DNA from: Bacteroidota bacterium
GTDB taxonomy: Bacteria; Bacteroidota; Bacteroidia; Bacteroidales; Lentimicrobiaceae
Assembly: GCA_009773515.1 (NCBI GenBank)
Contig: WSXX01000015.1
Span: 1 to 64,000 of the forward strand
Direction of reading: 5' to 3'
DNA: 64,000 nucleotides
The notes under the pieces were generated by a model. The model worked only from the letters and a program-made list of their open reading frames with translations, had not been told where the DNA came from and searched no databases. Position 1 is the stretch's first letter. Each line of letters starts with the position of its first letter. Of the stretch, positions 9,213-18,525 are shown piece after piece. Both the position numbers and the translations under genes were made by a program.

Positions 9213-9220
9213 TATCTTTG
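9213..9220 (+). promoter_or_regulatory. -7 box of pdxA promoter
   Basis: TATCTTTG fits TAnnTTTG and lies 29 bases before the pdxA start codon, giving a leader of about 22-25 bases. Confidence 0.6.
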
Positions 9221-9249
9221 CGCTAAATTAATGATAAACAAATCTTAAA

Positions 9250-10311
9250 ATGTCGGAAATTGACAATAAGCCGGTAATAGGAATTACCCATGGCGATATC
9301 AATAGCATCAGTTACGAAATAATAATCAAGGCGCTTTCTGATAGCAGGATTTTTGAGCTGTTGACCCCGGTGGTCTATGGTTCTTCAAAGGTAGCATCAT
9401 ACCACAGAAAGATGCTGAACGTGAGCGATTTTGCTTTTAATCTGATTAAAAAAGCTGATCTGGCTAACCCCAAACGCGCAAACATTATAAATATCAACGA
9501 TCAGGAAGTTAAAATCGAATTGGGCAAATCAACCGCAATTGCTGGTGAACTTGCGCTGCTTTCGCTTGAAACTGCAACTGAAGACCTGAAAAAAGGATTG
9601 ATAGATGTGCTGGTTACAGCGCCCATCAATAAGCAGAATATTCAGTCGAAGGAGTTTCATTTTCCGGGGCACACCGAATATCTGGCCAATAAGTTTGGCG
9701 CTGAGGATTACCTTATGCTGATGGTCAGCAACAGCATAAGGATTGGTGTGGTTACCGGACATATTCCATTGCGCGAAGTGTTTAATCAGTTGACTGAAGA
9801 GCTTTTGCTTCACAAAATAAATATTTTACACCAATCGCTTATTCAGGATTTTGGAATCAGAAAACCTCGGATTGCGCTGCTTGGTGTAAATCCTCATGCC
9901 AGCGACAACGGTTTGCTGGGTGAGGAAGAGGCAAGCATTATCAAGCCTGCCATCGACAAAGCATTTAATTCAGGAATGATGGTTTTCGGGCCTTATCCTG
10001 CAGATGGATTTTTCGGATCTTCAGATTTTAAAAAATTCGACGGCATCCTTGCCATGTATCATGATCAGGGAATGCTTCCGTTTAAAACACTGGCTTTCGA
10101 TTCAGGCGTGAACTATACTGCAGGTTTGCCCATTGTACGCACATCGCCGGCACATGGCACAGCTTATGATATTGCCGGAAAAGATGAAGCTTCTGCCGAA
10201 TCGTTCAGAGCTGCACTGTATCTGGCAACAGATATTTTCTACAACAGGCGTCAGTATGCCGAAATGACCGCCAATCCACTGGAAATGAGCAAGCAGGAAA
10301 CCGAGCGCTAA
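9250..10311 (+). CDS. pdxA: 4-hydroxythreonine-4-phosphate dehydrogenase
   Basis: Oxidises 4-phosphohydroxy-L-threonine with NAD in the DXP-dependent route to pyridoxal phosphate (cytoplasmic dimer). The 353 residues begin KPVIGITHGDINSISYEIIIKAL, the family start. The metal ligands are in FPGHTEYLA, the His of TGHIPL, and MYHDQGMLPFKTLAF. The end TSPAHGTAYDIAGK is also conserved. It is followed after 10 bases by murF-alr, whose racemase half needs PLP, so the pairing makes biochemical sense. Confidence 0.95.
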   Translation: MSEIDNKPVIGITHGDINSISYEIIIKALSDSRIFELLTPVVYGSSKVASYHRKMLNVSDFAFNLIKKADLANPKRANIININDQEVKIELGKSTAIAGELALLSLETATEDLKKGLIDVLVTAPINKQNIQSKEFHFPGHTEYLANKFGAEDYLMLMVSNSIRIGVVTGHIPLREVFNQLTEELLLHKINILHQSLIQDFGIRKPRIALLGVNPHASDNGLLGEEEASIIKPAIDKAFNSGMMVFGPYPADGFFGSSDFKKFDGILAMYHDQGMLPFKTLAFDSGVNYTAGLPIVRTSPAHGTAYDIAGKDEASAESFRAALYLATDIFYNRRQYAEMTANPLEMSKQETER

Positions 10312-10321
10312 ACTTCAGGGA

Positions 10322-12799
10322 ATGTCAGATAAAGCTTATCTCTTCAGCGAAATTGCTGCATTTACAGGCGGAAGCTTGTCAGGCAGCTTTGCCGATGACC
10401 GCATTGAAGAGATATTGACTGACAGCCGTAAACTTTCAACGCCTCAGCATACTTTATTTTTTGCTTTGGTCAGCCGTAGAAATGACGGGCATCAGTTTAT
10501 TGCCGATCTGTATAAGCGAGGAGTAAGATATTTCCTGGTTTCTTCGCTGCCTGCGCAAATATTTGAGGGTGCGGGTTTTATTCTTGTTGATGATACCCTG
10601 AAAGCACTTCAGGATATTGCCGCATACCACCGCTCGGCATTTGATTTGCCGGTAATCGGAATTACCGGCAGCAATGGCAAAACGATTGTCAAGGAATGGC
10701 TTTGGCAGTTGCTTTCACCTGAGAAAACCATTGTCAGAAGTCCCCGAAGTTATAACTCGCAGATCGGTGTTCCGCTTTCGGTATGGCAGATCAGAAGCAT
10801 TCACAACCTTGCAATATTCGAAGCAGGTATTTCACAGCCAGATGAAATGGGGAGCCTTGCCCGTATCATTAAACCAGATATTGGCATATTGACCAATATA
10901 GGCCATGCCCACGATCAGTTTTTTGCTTCGCATCAGCAGAAGCTGGAAGAAAAGTTATTGTTGTTTCAGGAAGCTGAAACCCTGATTTATTGCAGCGATG
11001 ATCAGATGGTTGACTCAATGATTTCCGGTATCGGAAACCGGGAAACCAAACTATTTGATTGGGGCTACCGCGAAGGAAATAAACTGCAGATAACCGAAGT
11101 AAAAACATTCACCGGTAGAACATTGATTACAGCCATTTATGAAGGCCGTAACACCGCGATTGAGATTCCGTTTACCGATGCAGCATCAGTTGAAAATTCC
11201 ATTCATTGCTGGTGTGTAATGTTGTTTCTGGGTTATGGTCCGGCTGTTACACACGAGCGAATGCAGCAACTTCACTCTGTAGAAATGCGTTTACAGATGA
11301 ATGCCGGAATAAACGGCTGTTCTGTAATTAATGATGCTTATAGTTTTGACCCTGACTCCTTGCAGATTGCGCTTGATTTTATGATGCAGCAGAATCAGCA
11401 CGATGCAAAATGTTTAATCCTCAGCGATATGCGCCAGGGTGAATTAAACGAGCAGCTGCTTTACCGAAAAATTGCCGGCATGGTGAATGCTAAAAACATC
11501 GGCCGTATGGTAGGCATCGGAGAAACGATTTCAAAGTATAACGATCTGTTTCATGCAAAAGCTGTCTTTTACAAGGATACGGATAGTTTTCTGCGTCAGT
11601 TTAAAAGTGCTGATTTCAGCAACGAAAGCATTTTAATAAAAGGAGCCCGCGATTTTGGTTTTGAAAGAATTACCAATCTGCTGATGCAGAAATCGCATGA
11701 AACCATTCTGGAAGTGAATCTGGATGCATTGGTGCACAATCTGAACTATTATCGTTCCAGGCTTCAGCCCGGCACCCGCTTAATGGCGATGGTTAAGGCT
11801 TTTTCATACGGAAGCGGAAGTTATGAAATTGCCAATACCCTGCAGTTTCATCGCGCAGATTACCTTGCAGTGGCTTATGCCGATGAAGGCGTGGAGTTGC
11901 GTAAAGCAGGAATCAGTCTGCCAATTATGGTAATGAACCCTGAAGAAAGTGGAATGGGAGCCTTTCTTACACATGCTTTGGAGCCGGAAATCTACAATTT
12001 CAGAACTCTAAAGATGTTGATTTCGGCAATCAAAAGATTTAAAGTAAGTGCTGAGTCTGTTAAAATCCACCTGAAGTTCGATACCGGAATGCACAGGCTC
12101 GGTTTTGCTGCTGATAAACTTTCTGAACTAATAGCAACCCTGCAAAGTCATCCTGAAATAAAAGTTGAATCAGCATTTTCTCATCTGGTTGGCAGCGATA
12201 ACAAAAATTTTGACGATTATACGCAACAACAGATTTCTGAATTTGTCAGGATTACCCAAAAACTCAGAGAAGCGTTGGGCTATAATTTTATGAGGCATAT
12301 CCTCAACTCAGCAGGAATTCTGAGGTTTCCTGAGGCGCAATTTGAGATGGTAAGGCTGGGAATCTCTCTTTATGGAATTTCTTCTGATGAAAAAGAGCAA
12401 TCCCAACTTGAAACAGTTACCAGTCTGAAAACAAGTATTTCGCAGATAACTCATGTCAGCAAAAACGAATCGGTGGGCTACAACCGTTCATGGACAGCAC
12501 AACGCGATAGTGTAATTGCCACCATCCCTATTGGCTATGCCGATGGACTCAACCGGCGACTGGGCAACGGAACCGGGCATTTTCTGGTAAACGGAAATCT
12601 TGTTCCCGTTGCTGGTAATGTTTGTATGGATATGACGATGCTCGATATCACCGGAATTGAAGCAAAAGAAGGCGATGACGTGCTGGTGTTTGGCCGCGAA
12701 CTGCCAATCAGCCGACTGGCTGACGAAATGGGAACCATTCCTTATGAAATACTTACCGGTATTTCGTCAAGGGTAAAAAGAGCATATTTTAAAGAGTAA
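10322..12799 (+). CDS. murF-alr: Bifunctional UDP-MurNAc-tripeptide D-Ala-D-Ala ligase/alanine racemase
   Basis: An 825-residue fusion that makes D-alanine and attaches D-Ala-D-Ala to the peptidoglycan precursor in the cytoplasm. The MurF part (about 1-450) has an N-terminal uridine-binding domain, the ATP loop GITGSNGKT (113-121), EAGISQPDEM, NIGHAHDQFF and NDAYSFDPDS. The racemase part (about 455-825) starts EVNLDALVHNLNYYRS. Its PLP lysine is in MVKAFSYGSG (near 492), and the second catalytic residue is the Tyr of SVGYNRSW, with IGYADGLNR and GNVCMDMTMLD following. Fused MurF-Alr is known from Bacteroidota. The halves appear intact. Confidence 0.95.
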   Translation: MSDKAYLFSEIAAFTGGSLSGSFADDRIEEILTDSRKLSTPQHTLFFALVSRRNDGHQFIADLYKRGVRYFLVSSLPAQIFEGAGFILVDDTLKALQDIAAYHRSAFDLPVIGITGSNGKTIVKEWLWQLLSPEKTIVRSPRSYNSQIGVPLSVWQIRSIHNLAIFEAGISQPDEMGSLARIIKPDIGILTNIGHAHDQFFASHQQKLEEKLLLFQEAETLIYCSDDQMVDSMISGIGNRETKLFDWGYREGNKLQITEVKTFTGRTLITAIYEGRNTAIEIPFTDAASVENSIHCWCVMLFLGYGPAVTHERMQQLHSVEMRLQMNAGINGCSVINDAYSFDPDSLQIALDFMMQQNQHDAKCLILSDMRQGELNEQLLYRKIAGMVNAKNIGRMVGIGETISKYNDLFHAKAVFYKDTDSFLRQFKSADFSNESILIKGARDFGFERITNLLMQKSHETILEVNLDALVHNLNYYRSRLQPGTRLMAMVKAFSYGSGSYEIANTLQFHRADYLAVAYADEGVELRKAGISLPIMVMNPEESGMGAFLTHALEPEIYNFRTLKMLISAIKRFKVSAESVKIHLKFDTGMHRLGFAADKLSELIATLQSHPEIKVESAFSHLVGSDNKNFDDYTQQQISEFVRITQKLREALGYNFMRHILNSAGILRFPEAQFEMVRLGISLYGISSDEKEQSQLETVTSLKTSISQITHVSKNESVGYNRSWTAQRDSVIATIPIGYADGLNRRLGNGTGHFLVNGNLVPVAGNVCMDMTMLDITGIEAKEGDDVLVFGRELPISRLADEMGTIPYEILTGISSRVKRAYFKE

Positions 12800-12831
12800 C
12801 TAACCAAAGAATTAATCAAACAAAAAACAGA

Positions 12832-13566
12832 ATGCCAAAATTATCTGTCATTATTCCGGCCTACAACGAAGCCCCGACCATTCACCTTATCCTGAATAAG
12901 GTGATAGCTACTGAATTACTTTTCGGCATCGAAAAGGAAATTATTGTAGTAAATGATTGCTCAACCGATGCAACAGCTGAGGTGATGCAACATTTTGCTG
13001 ATGAAAATCCGGGTGTGAAAATTATGACTTTCAATCAGCCTGTTAATCAGGGAAAAGGTGCTGCCATTCACAAGGGAATTGAGCTTGCGACAGGCGATTA
13101 TGTAATTATTCAGGATGCTGATCTTGAATATGACCCCATCGATTACAATCTGCTGCTCAAGCCCATGTTTGACGGGGTTGCTGATGTGGTTTACGGCTCA
13201 CGGTTTATGGGCATGGGTCCGCACCGCATACTGTTTTTCTGGCATTCTATTGGTAATCAGTTCCTTACATTTCTGTCCAATATGTTCACCAACCTGAACC
13301 TTACCGACATGGAAACCTGTTATAAGATGTTCAGGGCTGACATCATTAAAAAGATTGTACTTACTGAGAAACGCTTCGGTTTTGAGCCGGAAGTTACCTC
13401 AAGAATTTCACGCATCAAAGCCATCAGAATTTATGAAGTAGGAATTTCATACTATGGCCGCACCTATGATGAAGGAAAAAAAATCGGCGCTAAAGACGGC
13501 TTCCGGGCGATATATTGTATTTTGAAGTTTGGCATTTTCGATCGCAGGGTATATAAGAAAAACTGA
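12832..13566 (+). CDS. GT2 glycosyltransferase, dolichyl/polyprenyl-phosphate sugar synthase type
   Basis: A 244-residue inverting GT-A enzyme without membrane segments. It begins SVIIPAYNEAPTIH; the nucleotide-binding Asp lies in VVNDCSTDA, the metal-binding motif is QDADLEYDP, and the acceptor region is VYGSRF and GFEPEVTSRI. This is the DPM1-like subclass that makes polyprenyl-phosphate-mannose or -glucose as a lipid-linked donor. The following genes encode GT-C-type membrane proteins that would use such donors on the periplasmic side. Confidence 0.88.
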   Translation: MPKLSVIIPAYNEAPTIHLILNKVIATELLFGIEKEIIVVNDCSTDATAEVMQHFADENPGVKIMTFNQPVNQGKGAAIHKGIELATGDYVIIQDADLEYDPIDYNLLLKPMFDGVADVVYGSRFMGMGPHRILFFWHSIGNQFLTFLSNMFTNLNLTDMETCYKMFRADIIKKIVLTEKRFGFEPEVTSRISRIKAIRIYEVGISYYGRTYDEGKKIGAKDGFRAIYCILKFGIFDRRVYKKN

Positions 13567-13580
13567 TTTTTAAATTGAAT

Positions 13581-15383
13581 ATGTTTCAGAAGAGACGTTT
13601 ATCGGTTTATGTGGTTTTATTGCTGGCGGTTTCGCTGGTGGTTTTTCGCAGTATCTCACTTCCAACACGTGCATTGAGCTGGGATGTATTCGGGTATTAT
13701 TTATACCTGCCTGCAACTTTTATTTATGACGATCCCGGTCTTGAAAACCCGGAGTGGGTGGATGAAGTGATGGAAAAATACCAGCCTTCTGCTACGCTAT
13801 ATCAGTTGGTTAATGGCACCGATGGCAAAAAGGTTATCAAATACACCTCAGGTCTGGCGCTGCTATATTCGCCGTTTTTCCTGATTGCTCATTGGATTGC
13901 GCCTGCTCTGGGTTACCCTGCTGATGGATTTTCGTTGCCCTATCAGTTGATTCTCAGTCTTGGCGGGATACTGTGGGCAATTTTCGGACTCATAATCCTT
14001 AGGAAACTTCTCTTACGGCTTTTCGATGATCGCACTACTGCTGTAACCATACTGCTAATCGGTTTTGGAACCAATTATTTCCAGCTAACTGCTTTTGATG
14101 GTACGCTGTTGTCCCAAAATTTCCTTTTTTCGCTTTACGCCTTTTTGCTATACACTACCATCCGCTGGTACGAAAGACCATCGCTTAAACGGGCTTTTCA
14201 GATGGGACTTACCTGCGGACTTATTACCCTGATAAGGCCTTCTGAGATTGTTTGTCTGCTGATTCCGCTGTTCTGGAATGCAGGCTCTTGGCGGCAGTTT
14301 ATTTTCAGGTTTAAAGTGATGAAAACCAATATTAATCATGTGCTTTCATTTCTTGTGCCTGCCATTATCGTTGGATCAATTCAATTTATTTATTGGAAAA
14401 CCACCACCGGAAACTGGATTTTTTATTCTTATGACAACCCGGGAGAAGGGTTCAGGTTTTTCCCTCCATATATTTTTGAATTTCTTTTCAGTTACCGCAA
14501 AGGCTGGTTTGTTTACACTCCTGTAATGTTGTTTGCACTTGCAGGTTTTTATCATCTTTACAAAAGAAGCAAAGCCTGGAATTTTGCGATACTTGCCTAT
14601 GTGCTGCTCGATTTGTGGATTGTTTCCTCATGGAGTTGCTGGTGGTACGCCGGCGGAAGCTTCAGCGCCAGAGCCATGCTGCCAACTTATGTTCTACTGG
14701 CACTTCCGCTTGCCAGTCTGGTGGAAGTAGTGTTTTTGCACCGTCTCCGTTGGCTCGCAGCTTTTTTCGGGTTGGCTCTGATTGTATTAAATCTTTTTCA
14801 GACCTGGCAGTTTGAAACCGGCATCATTGATAAAGAGCGGATGACAAAAGATTACTATTGGGCTGTTTTCGGGAAAACAAACATTGATAAAGATAAGCTG
14901 GATGAGTTGCTTCTTGTCGAAAGGAGCACAGAAAGTCGGGATACCTTTAAACATAAGGATCGATATGAAAAACGCTCATTATTCGGACCGTCCCCGGTTT
15001 CGTCCGACACAACAGGAGCTTTAAAACTGAATGGGCTGAATCCATATGCCCCGGGGCCAGAAATTGCATACAGCGATCTTACCTCTTTTGATCATGCCTG
15101 GATTTATGCTTCAGTTGAAGTGTTTATACCCGAGTCTTATCAAGGTCAATTACCACGACTTGTAGCTGCTTTTCATCACAAGGGCGAGGCTTATAAGTAC
15201 CGGTCTGAGACCATTTCGCCCGACAGCCTGAAACCCGGAGACTGGAATACAATCAGTTTTTATTACCTAACCCCAGAAGTAAGAACGCCACATGACAATC
15301 TGAAGGTTTATGTGTGGCAGCGGGAGCCTTCAACAATTTATATCCGCAATTTCAACGTAGAGGTTTGGGAGACTAAAAAGTAG
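13581..15383 (+). CDS. Multi-pass membrane protein, GT-C glycosyltransferase-like
   Basis: A 600-residue integral membrane protein. I use the ATG at 13581; the frame opens at a TTG two codons earlier. About nine to eleven membrane helices span residues 8-420. The first periplasmic loop holds SWDVFGYYLYLPATFIYD, whose acidic residue is placed like the catalytic Asp of GT39/GT83 (ArnT/PMT) enzymes. A soluble C-terminal region (about 430-600) looks like a beta-sandwich (WIYASVEVFIPESYQGQ, NLKVYVWQREP). It is 14 bases downstream of the GT2 gene. Transfer of a sugar from a lipid donor is inferred. Confidence 0.7.
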   Translation: MFQKRRLSVYVVLLLAVSLVVFRSISLPTRALSWDVFGYYLYLPATFIYDDPGLENPEWVDEVMEKYQPSATLYQLVNGTDGKKVIKYTSGLALLYSPFFLIAHWIAPALGYPADGFSLPYQLILSLGGILWAIFGLIILRKLLLRLFDDRTTAVTILLIGFGTNYFQLTAFDGTLLSQNFLFSLYAFLLYTTIRWYERPSLKRAFQMGLTCGLITLIRPSEIVCLLIPLFWNAGSWRQFIFRFKVMKTNINHVLSFLVPAIIVGSIQFIYWKTTTGNWIFYSYDNPGEGFRFFPPYIFEFLFSYRKGWFVYTPVMLFALAGFYHLYKRSKAWNFAILAYVLLDLWIVSSWSCWWYAGGSFSARAMLPTYVLLALPLASLVEVVFLHRLRWLAAFFGLALIVLNLFQTWQFETGIIDKERMTKDYYWAVFGKTNIDKDKLDELLLVERSTESRDTFKHKDRYEKRSLFGPSPVSSDTTGALKLNGLNPYAPGPEIAYSDLTSFDHAWIYASVEVFIPESYQGQLPRLVAAFHHKGEAYKYRSETISPDSLKPGDWNTISFYYLTPEVRTPHDNLKVYVWQREPSTIYIRNFNVEVWETKK

Positions 15384-15387
15384 CACT

Positions 15388-15501
15388 ATGCCTTTTTTAC
15401 ATCGCATCAGGAACAGGTTTTCGTTTACTGCCCTTGTATTTCTGGTCGCAGGCATTATTCTGTTGCGGATTATCAATTTTTTAGATTTCAAAAGTGAATA
15501 A
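15388..15501 (+). CDS. Small single-span membrane protein, 37 residues
   Basis: ATG at 15388, four bases after the stop of the preceding gene, and TAA at 15499-15501. The peptide has a basic N-terminus (MPFLHRIRNRFS), one hydrophobic helix (FTALVFLVAGIILLRI) and a short charged tail. Its stop overlaps the GTG start candidate of the next gene by eight bases, the tight packing expected of a translated cistron. No family is recognised. It could be an accessory subunit of the flanking membrane glycosyltransferases, or a degenerate remnant. Confidence 0.55.
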   Translation: MPFLHRIRNRFSFTALVFLVAGIILLRIINFLDFKSE

Positions 15502-16972
15502 TCCTGCCGGAATGAGTGCTCAAAAATCCCGTAATGAATTTCTTCTGTTCAATGTTATATTCCCGCTTCTTCTGACTGTGGCTGGTTTTGTGTGGAAATT
15601 TTTTTATATAACCTATCGCGAAATTAGTCTGGATGAGCCATTTACCATTTTTCATGCACAGCAGAGTATATGGCATATTTTGTCAATGCCTGCTCAGGGG
15701 GAACCGAATCCGCCGTTGTTTATGCTTTTGCTGCACTTTTGGATTCAATTGACAGGAACCGGGCCAGTCGCGGTAAGGCTTTTGCCTTTGCTATTCAACA
15801 GTCTCACTGTGTTATTTATCTATTTCTCCGGAAAACGATTTTTTGGTTTTTGGCCAGGTCTTCTTGCTTCCGGCATGTTTTTACTCTCAAATTTTCACTT
15901 TTTTCATGGACTTGAAGCCCGGACATATTCCTTATTGTCTCTGGCTACTGCTTCGTCTTTGTATTTTCTTTTGCAGCTGGTAAAAGAGCAAGGAAGTAAA
16001 AAGCATACAATACCACTACTGATTATCTCGAATATAGCCATGGTATATTCTCATTATTTCGGTTGGTTTGTCGTGTTTATGCAATTGGCTTGCGGGCTAT
16101 TTTACTTCAGAGAAAAGAAAGTTTTTAAAAACATCTTGATTTCTTTCGGAGTAACTGTGGTGGCTTACCTGCCATTCTTTTTTATTCTTTTCAGGCAATT
16201 TCTGAAGTCAAGCCAGGGCACATGGGTTGAACCGCCCAAATCAGGGGCAGAATATCTATACCAGCTTGGCCATTTTTTAAATCACCCCGAGGTTTTCAGG
16301 GCTGTATTATGGATACTGGCTGCCGGCCTGGTTTTTATGGTGTATAAAAAGACGTGGAAATCAATAGATAAAGAACTTTTTATTTTATTTATCTGGTGGT
16401 TTGTACCTTTTACCTTAATGTTTCTCATTTCGTTTGAGATGCCGGTTTTTATTACCCGTTATCTGCTTTTTAATTCTGTTGGGCTATATCTCTTTGTAGC
16501 TGTTGCTGTTTCGCAGCTTTTTAACCGCAATAAATATCTGATACCTGCTGCTGCAATTATTCTGCTTGCCATGATGGCGAACAGGATGAAAATCCTGCCC
16601 GATGAGTTTTCCTACCGCGAAGTCACCAAAGCGACCTCTTTTGTCGGAAATCATAAGCAGGTAAATGATGTTCTAATCATTCATCCTTACTGGGCAGATA
16701 TGGAATTTGCCTATTATTATGACCGCTCCATTTTTACCGATGCTGAAAATTTTTATGAACGGTTGTCGCAACAAAATATTTACCCCGTGTGGGGACTTGA
16801 ACATGCAAAATCAGTTACAGGCAAAAACTCATCAGGCCGCATTATTTACTATCTGAATGGACCAAAGCTTGATGAGGATGACGGAATTTATAAGTATCTG
16901 AAAGAAAATTACACAATGATCGACAGCACTGGCTTTCCTCAAACCTATACCATCACAACCTTTGAAAGATAA
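15494..16972 (+). CDS. GT39/GT83-family (ArnT-like) membrane glycosyltransferase
   Basis: Up to 492 residues; the start is GTG at 15494, or ATG at 15512 (MSAQKSRNEF). There are about ten membrane helices. The first loop has YREISLDEPFTIFHAQQS, matching the conserved acidic loop of PMT/ArnT-type enzymes, and is followed by NPPLFMLLLHFWI (the PPL motif of the family). The C-terminal periplasmic stretch contains NDVLIIHPYWADMEFAYYYD. It is expected to move a sugar from a polyprenyl-phosphate carrier to an acceptor on the outer face of the inner membrane. It is the last gene of the forward run that begins with the GT2 gene at 12832. Confidence 0.82.
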   Translation: MNNPAGMSAQKSRNEFLLFNVIFPLLLTVAGFVWKFFYITYREISLDEPFTIFHAQQSIWHILSMPAQGEPNPPLFMLLLHFWIQLTGTGPVAVRLLPLLFNSLTVLFIYFSGKRFFGFWPGLLASGMFLLSNFHFFHGLEARTYSLLSLATASSLYFLLQLVKEQGSKKHTIPLLIISNIAMVYSHYFGWFVVFMQLACGLFYFREKKVFKNILISFGVTVVAYLPFFFILFRQFLKSSQGTWVEPPKSGAEYLYQLGHFLNHPEVFRAVLWILAAGLVFMVYKKTWKSIDKELFILFIWWFVPFTLMFLISFEMPVFITRYLLFNSVGLYLFVAVAVSQLFNRNKYLIPAAAIILLAMMANRMKILPDEFSYREVTKATSFVGNHKQVNDVLIIHPYWADMEFAYYYDRSIFTDAENFYERLSQQNIYPVWGLEHAKSVTGKNSSGRIIYYLNGPKLDEDDGIYKYLKENYTMIDSTGFPQTYTITTFER

Positions 16973-17020
16973 ATACCTGAGTTTATTCCTTGAAATTAAT
17001 TTCAGGATTAGGTGTATTCC

Positions 17021-17053
17021 GGACAAATTAAAAACTCTAAATGCAATTTGTCC
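17021..17053. terminator. Possible bidirectional hairpin between convergent genes
   Basis: A 9-bp perfect stem (GGACAAATT/AATTTGTCC) with a 15-base loop, midway between two convergent operons. There is no strong T tract on either side, so the call is weak. Confidence 0.35.
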
Positions 17054-17082
17054 AAAAATCCTTACATAAGTGGTGATTCTTA

Positions 17083-18516
17083 TCAGTGAATAAACTTAAT
17101 TTTATTCATGGCATACACCACCATTTTCAGCAGCAGCCAACCATGCCTGAACCTTGAAATATTGGTTTCTCCATATTTTCGTGCCCGGTATCTGATAGGA
17201 ACTTCAATCAGTTTCAGGTTTAATTTTGAAGAACCGAAGATCAGATCAAAATCGCCAAACGGGTCAAAATTGCCGAAATAGGCTCTGTTGGCAGCAAGTT
17301 TCCGGTAATTTTCAGCTGAAAGTACTTTTGTTCCGCAAAGGGTATCCTTCAATCGCTGACCAAGAAGCCACGAAAACATTACCGAAAAGAACTTATTGCC
17401 CATCATATTCAGAGTTCGCATGGCCTCGTCTTCCATGGGGTAAACCAGGCGCGTTCCATTAATGTATTCACCTTTCCCGGTTGCAATGGCATCGTAAAAC
17501 TTGGGCAAATCTTCGGGTGGAACAGTCAGGTCGGCATCCAGTATCATCAGTATATCGCCAGATGCATGATCATAACCTTTTCTCACGGCATCACCTTTGC
17601 CTTTTCCTTCCTGAACCATCCATTTTACATCGCGCTTATCTTTGTACGCTTCGCAAACACGTTTTATTTCATCCAGGGTATCATCGGTTGAATTGCCTTC
17701 TACAAAAATAATTTCGGTATGGCTTCCCATTTTAGGAACGCGCAATACAGCATCTTCAATGTTGCCTTTTTCGTTCCTTGCCGGGATGATTACACTTACG
17801 CTGAAATCCCTGTTTTTTTCAGGTCGGTTTTCCGGAAGCCTGGCAATTGTATATCCGGTAAGGCACAAGCTGTTAAAAAGAGGAAGATTTGCAATATATT
17901 TATTTGTAAACCAAGATATTAGTGGGATGTAAACCGGAAGCAGGAAACGCCGCCCCCATTTGATCACATCGTATCCTTCCAGCTCCAGCAGATTTATCAC
18001 GTCACCGCGGCTCAGCCAGTTGAGCCTGGGGTGAGGCATTTTTAGTCCTGATTTCTGAGATAACCACAATAGCGGTTCCCATAAAAAGTTTTGGTACGAA
18101 AGTAAAATACGCGTTCCGGGATGTACAATTTTCTTCAATTCAGCAAAAGCCTTCTGAATATCTTCGAGGTAACCCAGCGTGTCAGAAATTATGATGTAGT
18201 CAAACTTTTCATTTAATGTTATTTGTTCGGCATCCATCACCTCAAAATGGAGTTTTGGATATTTCTGTCGGGCAATTTCAATCATTGCAGCAGAGAAGTC
18301 AATGCCTAAACCATATGAAGGGTTCAATGAATTGAGCAGATAACCAGTTCCGCAACCGATTTCGGCAACTCTGGCGCCCTCAGGAATGTTAAACCTGAAA
18401 AAATTACGAAGGTTTTTGTAATAATACCAATTGCGCCGTATGTATTTATCGCGCCGGGGAGCGAGCGTTTCCATTGCCTCCCAGACTTTTGTCTTGTTTT
18501 GTGATAGTTTCCCCAT
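17083..18516 (-). CDS. Methyltransferase-GT2 glycosyltransferase fusion
   Basis: A 477-residue protein with two catalytic domains. Residues about 10-225 are a class I SAM-dependent methyltransferase: motif I VAEIGCGTGYLL (50-61), GLGIDFSAAMIEIA, the acidic motif FDYIIISDTLGYLED and an FLWEPLLW helix. Residues about 238-477 are a GT2 domain: SVSVIIPARNEKGNI, FVEGNSTDDT, LDADLTVPPED (metal-binding DAD at 327-329), TLCGTKVL and the Arg-rich acceptor segment PIRYRARKYGETNI. The GT2 half resembles polyprenyl-phosphate sugar synthases. It lies nine bases downstream of a large membrane protein gene, so lipid-linked sugar synthesis with methylation is plausible. Confidence 0.85.
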   Translation of the reverse strand: MGKLSQNKTKVWEAMETLAPRRDKYIRRNWYYYKNLRNFFRFNIPEGARVAEIGCGTGYLLNSLNPSYGLGIDFSAAMIEIARQKYPKLHFEVMDAEQITLNEKFDYIIISDTLGYLEDIQKAFAELKKIVHPGTRILLSYQNFLWEPLLWLSQKSGLKMPHPRLNWLSRGDVINLLELEGYDVIKWGRRFLLPVYIPLISWFTNKYIANLPLFNSLCLTGYTIARLPENRPEKNRDFSVSVIIPARNEKGNIEDAVLRVPKMGSHTEIIFVEGNSTDDTLDEIKRVCEAYKDKRDVKWMVQEGKGKGDAVRKGYDHASGDILMILDADLTVPPEDLPKFYDAIATGKGEYINGTRLVYPMEDEAMRTLNMMGNKFFSVMFSWLLGQRLKDTLCGTKVLSAENYRKLAANRAYFGNFDPFGDFDLIFGSSKLNLKLIEVPIRYRARKYGETNISRFRHGWLLLKMVVYAMNKIKFIH

Positions 18517-18525
18517 TATCTGTGG

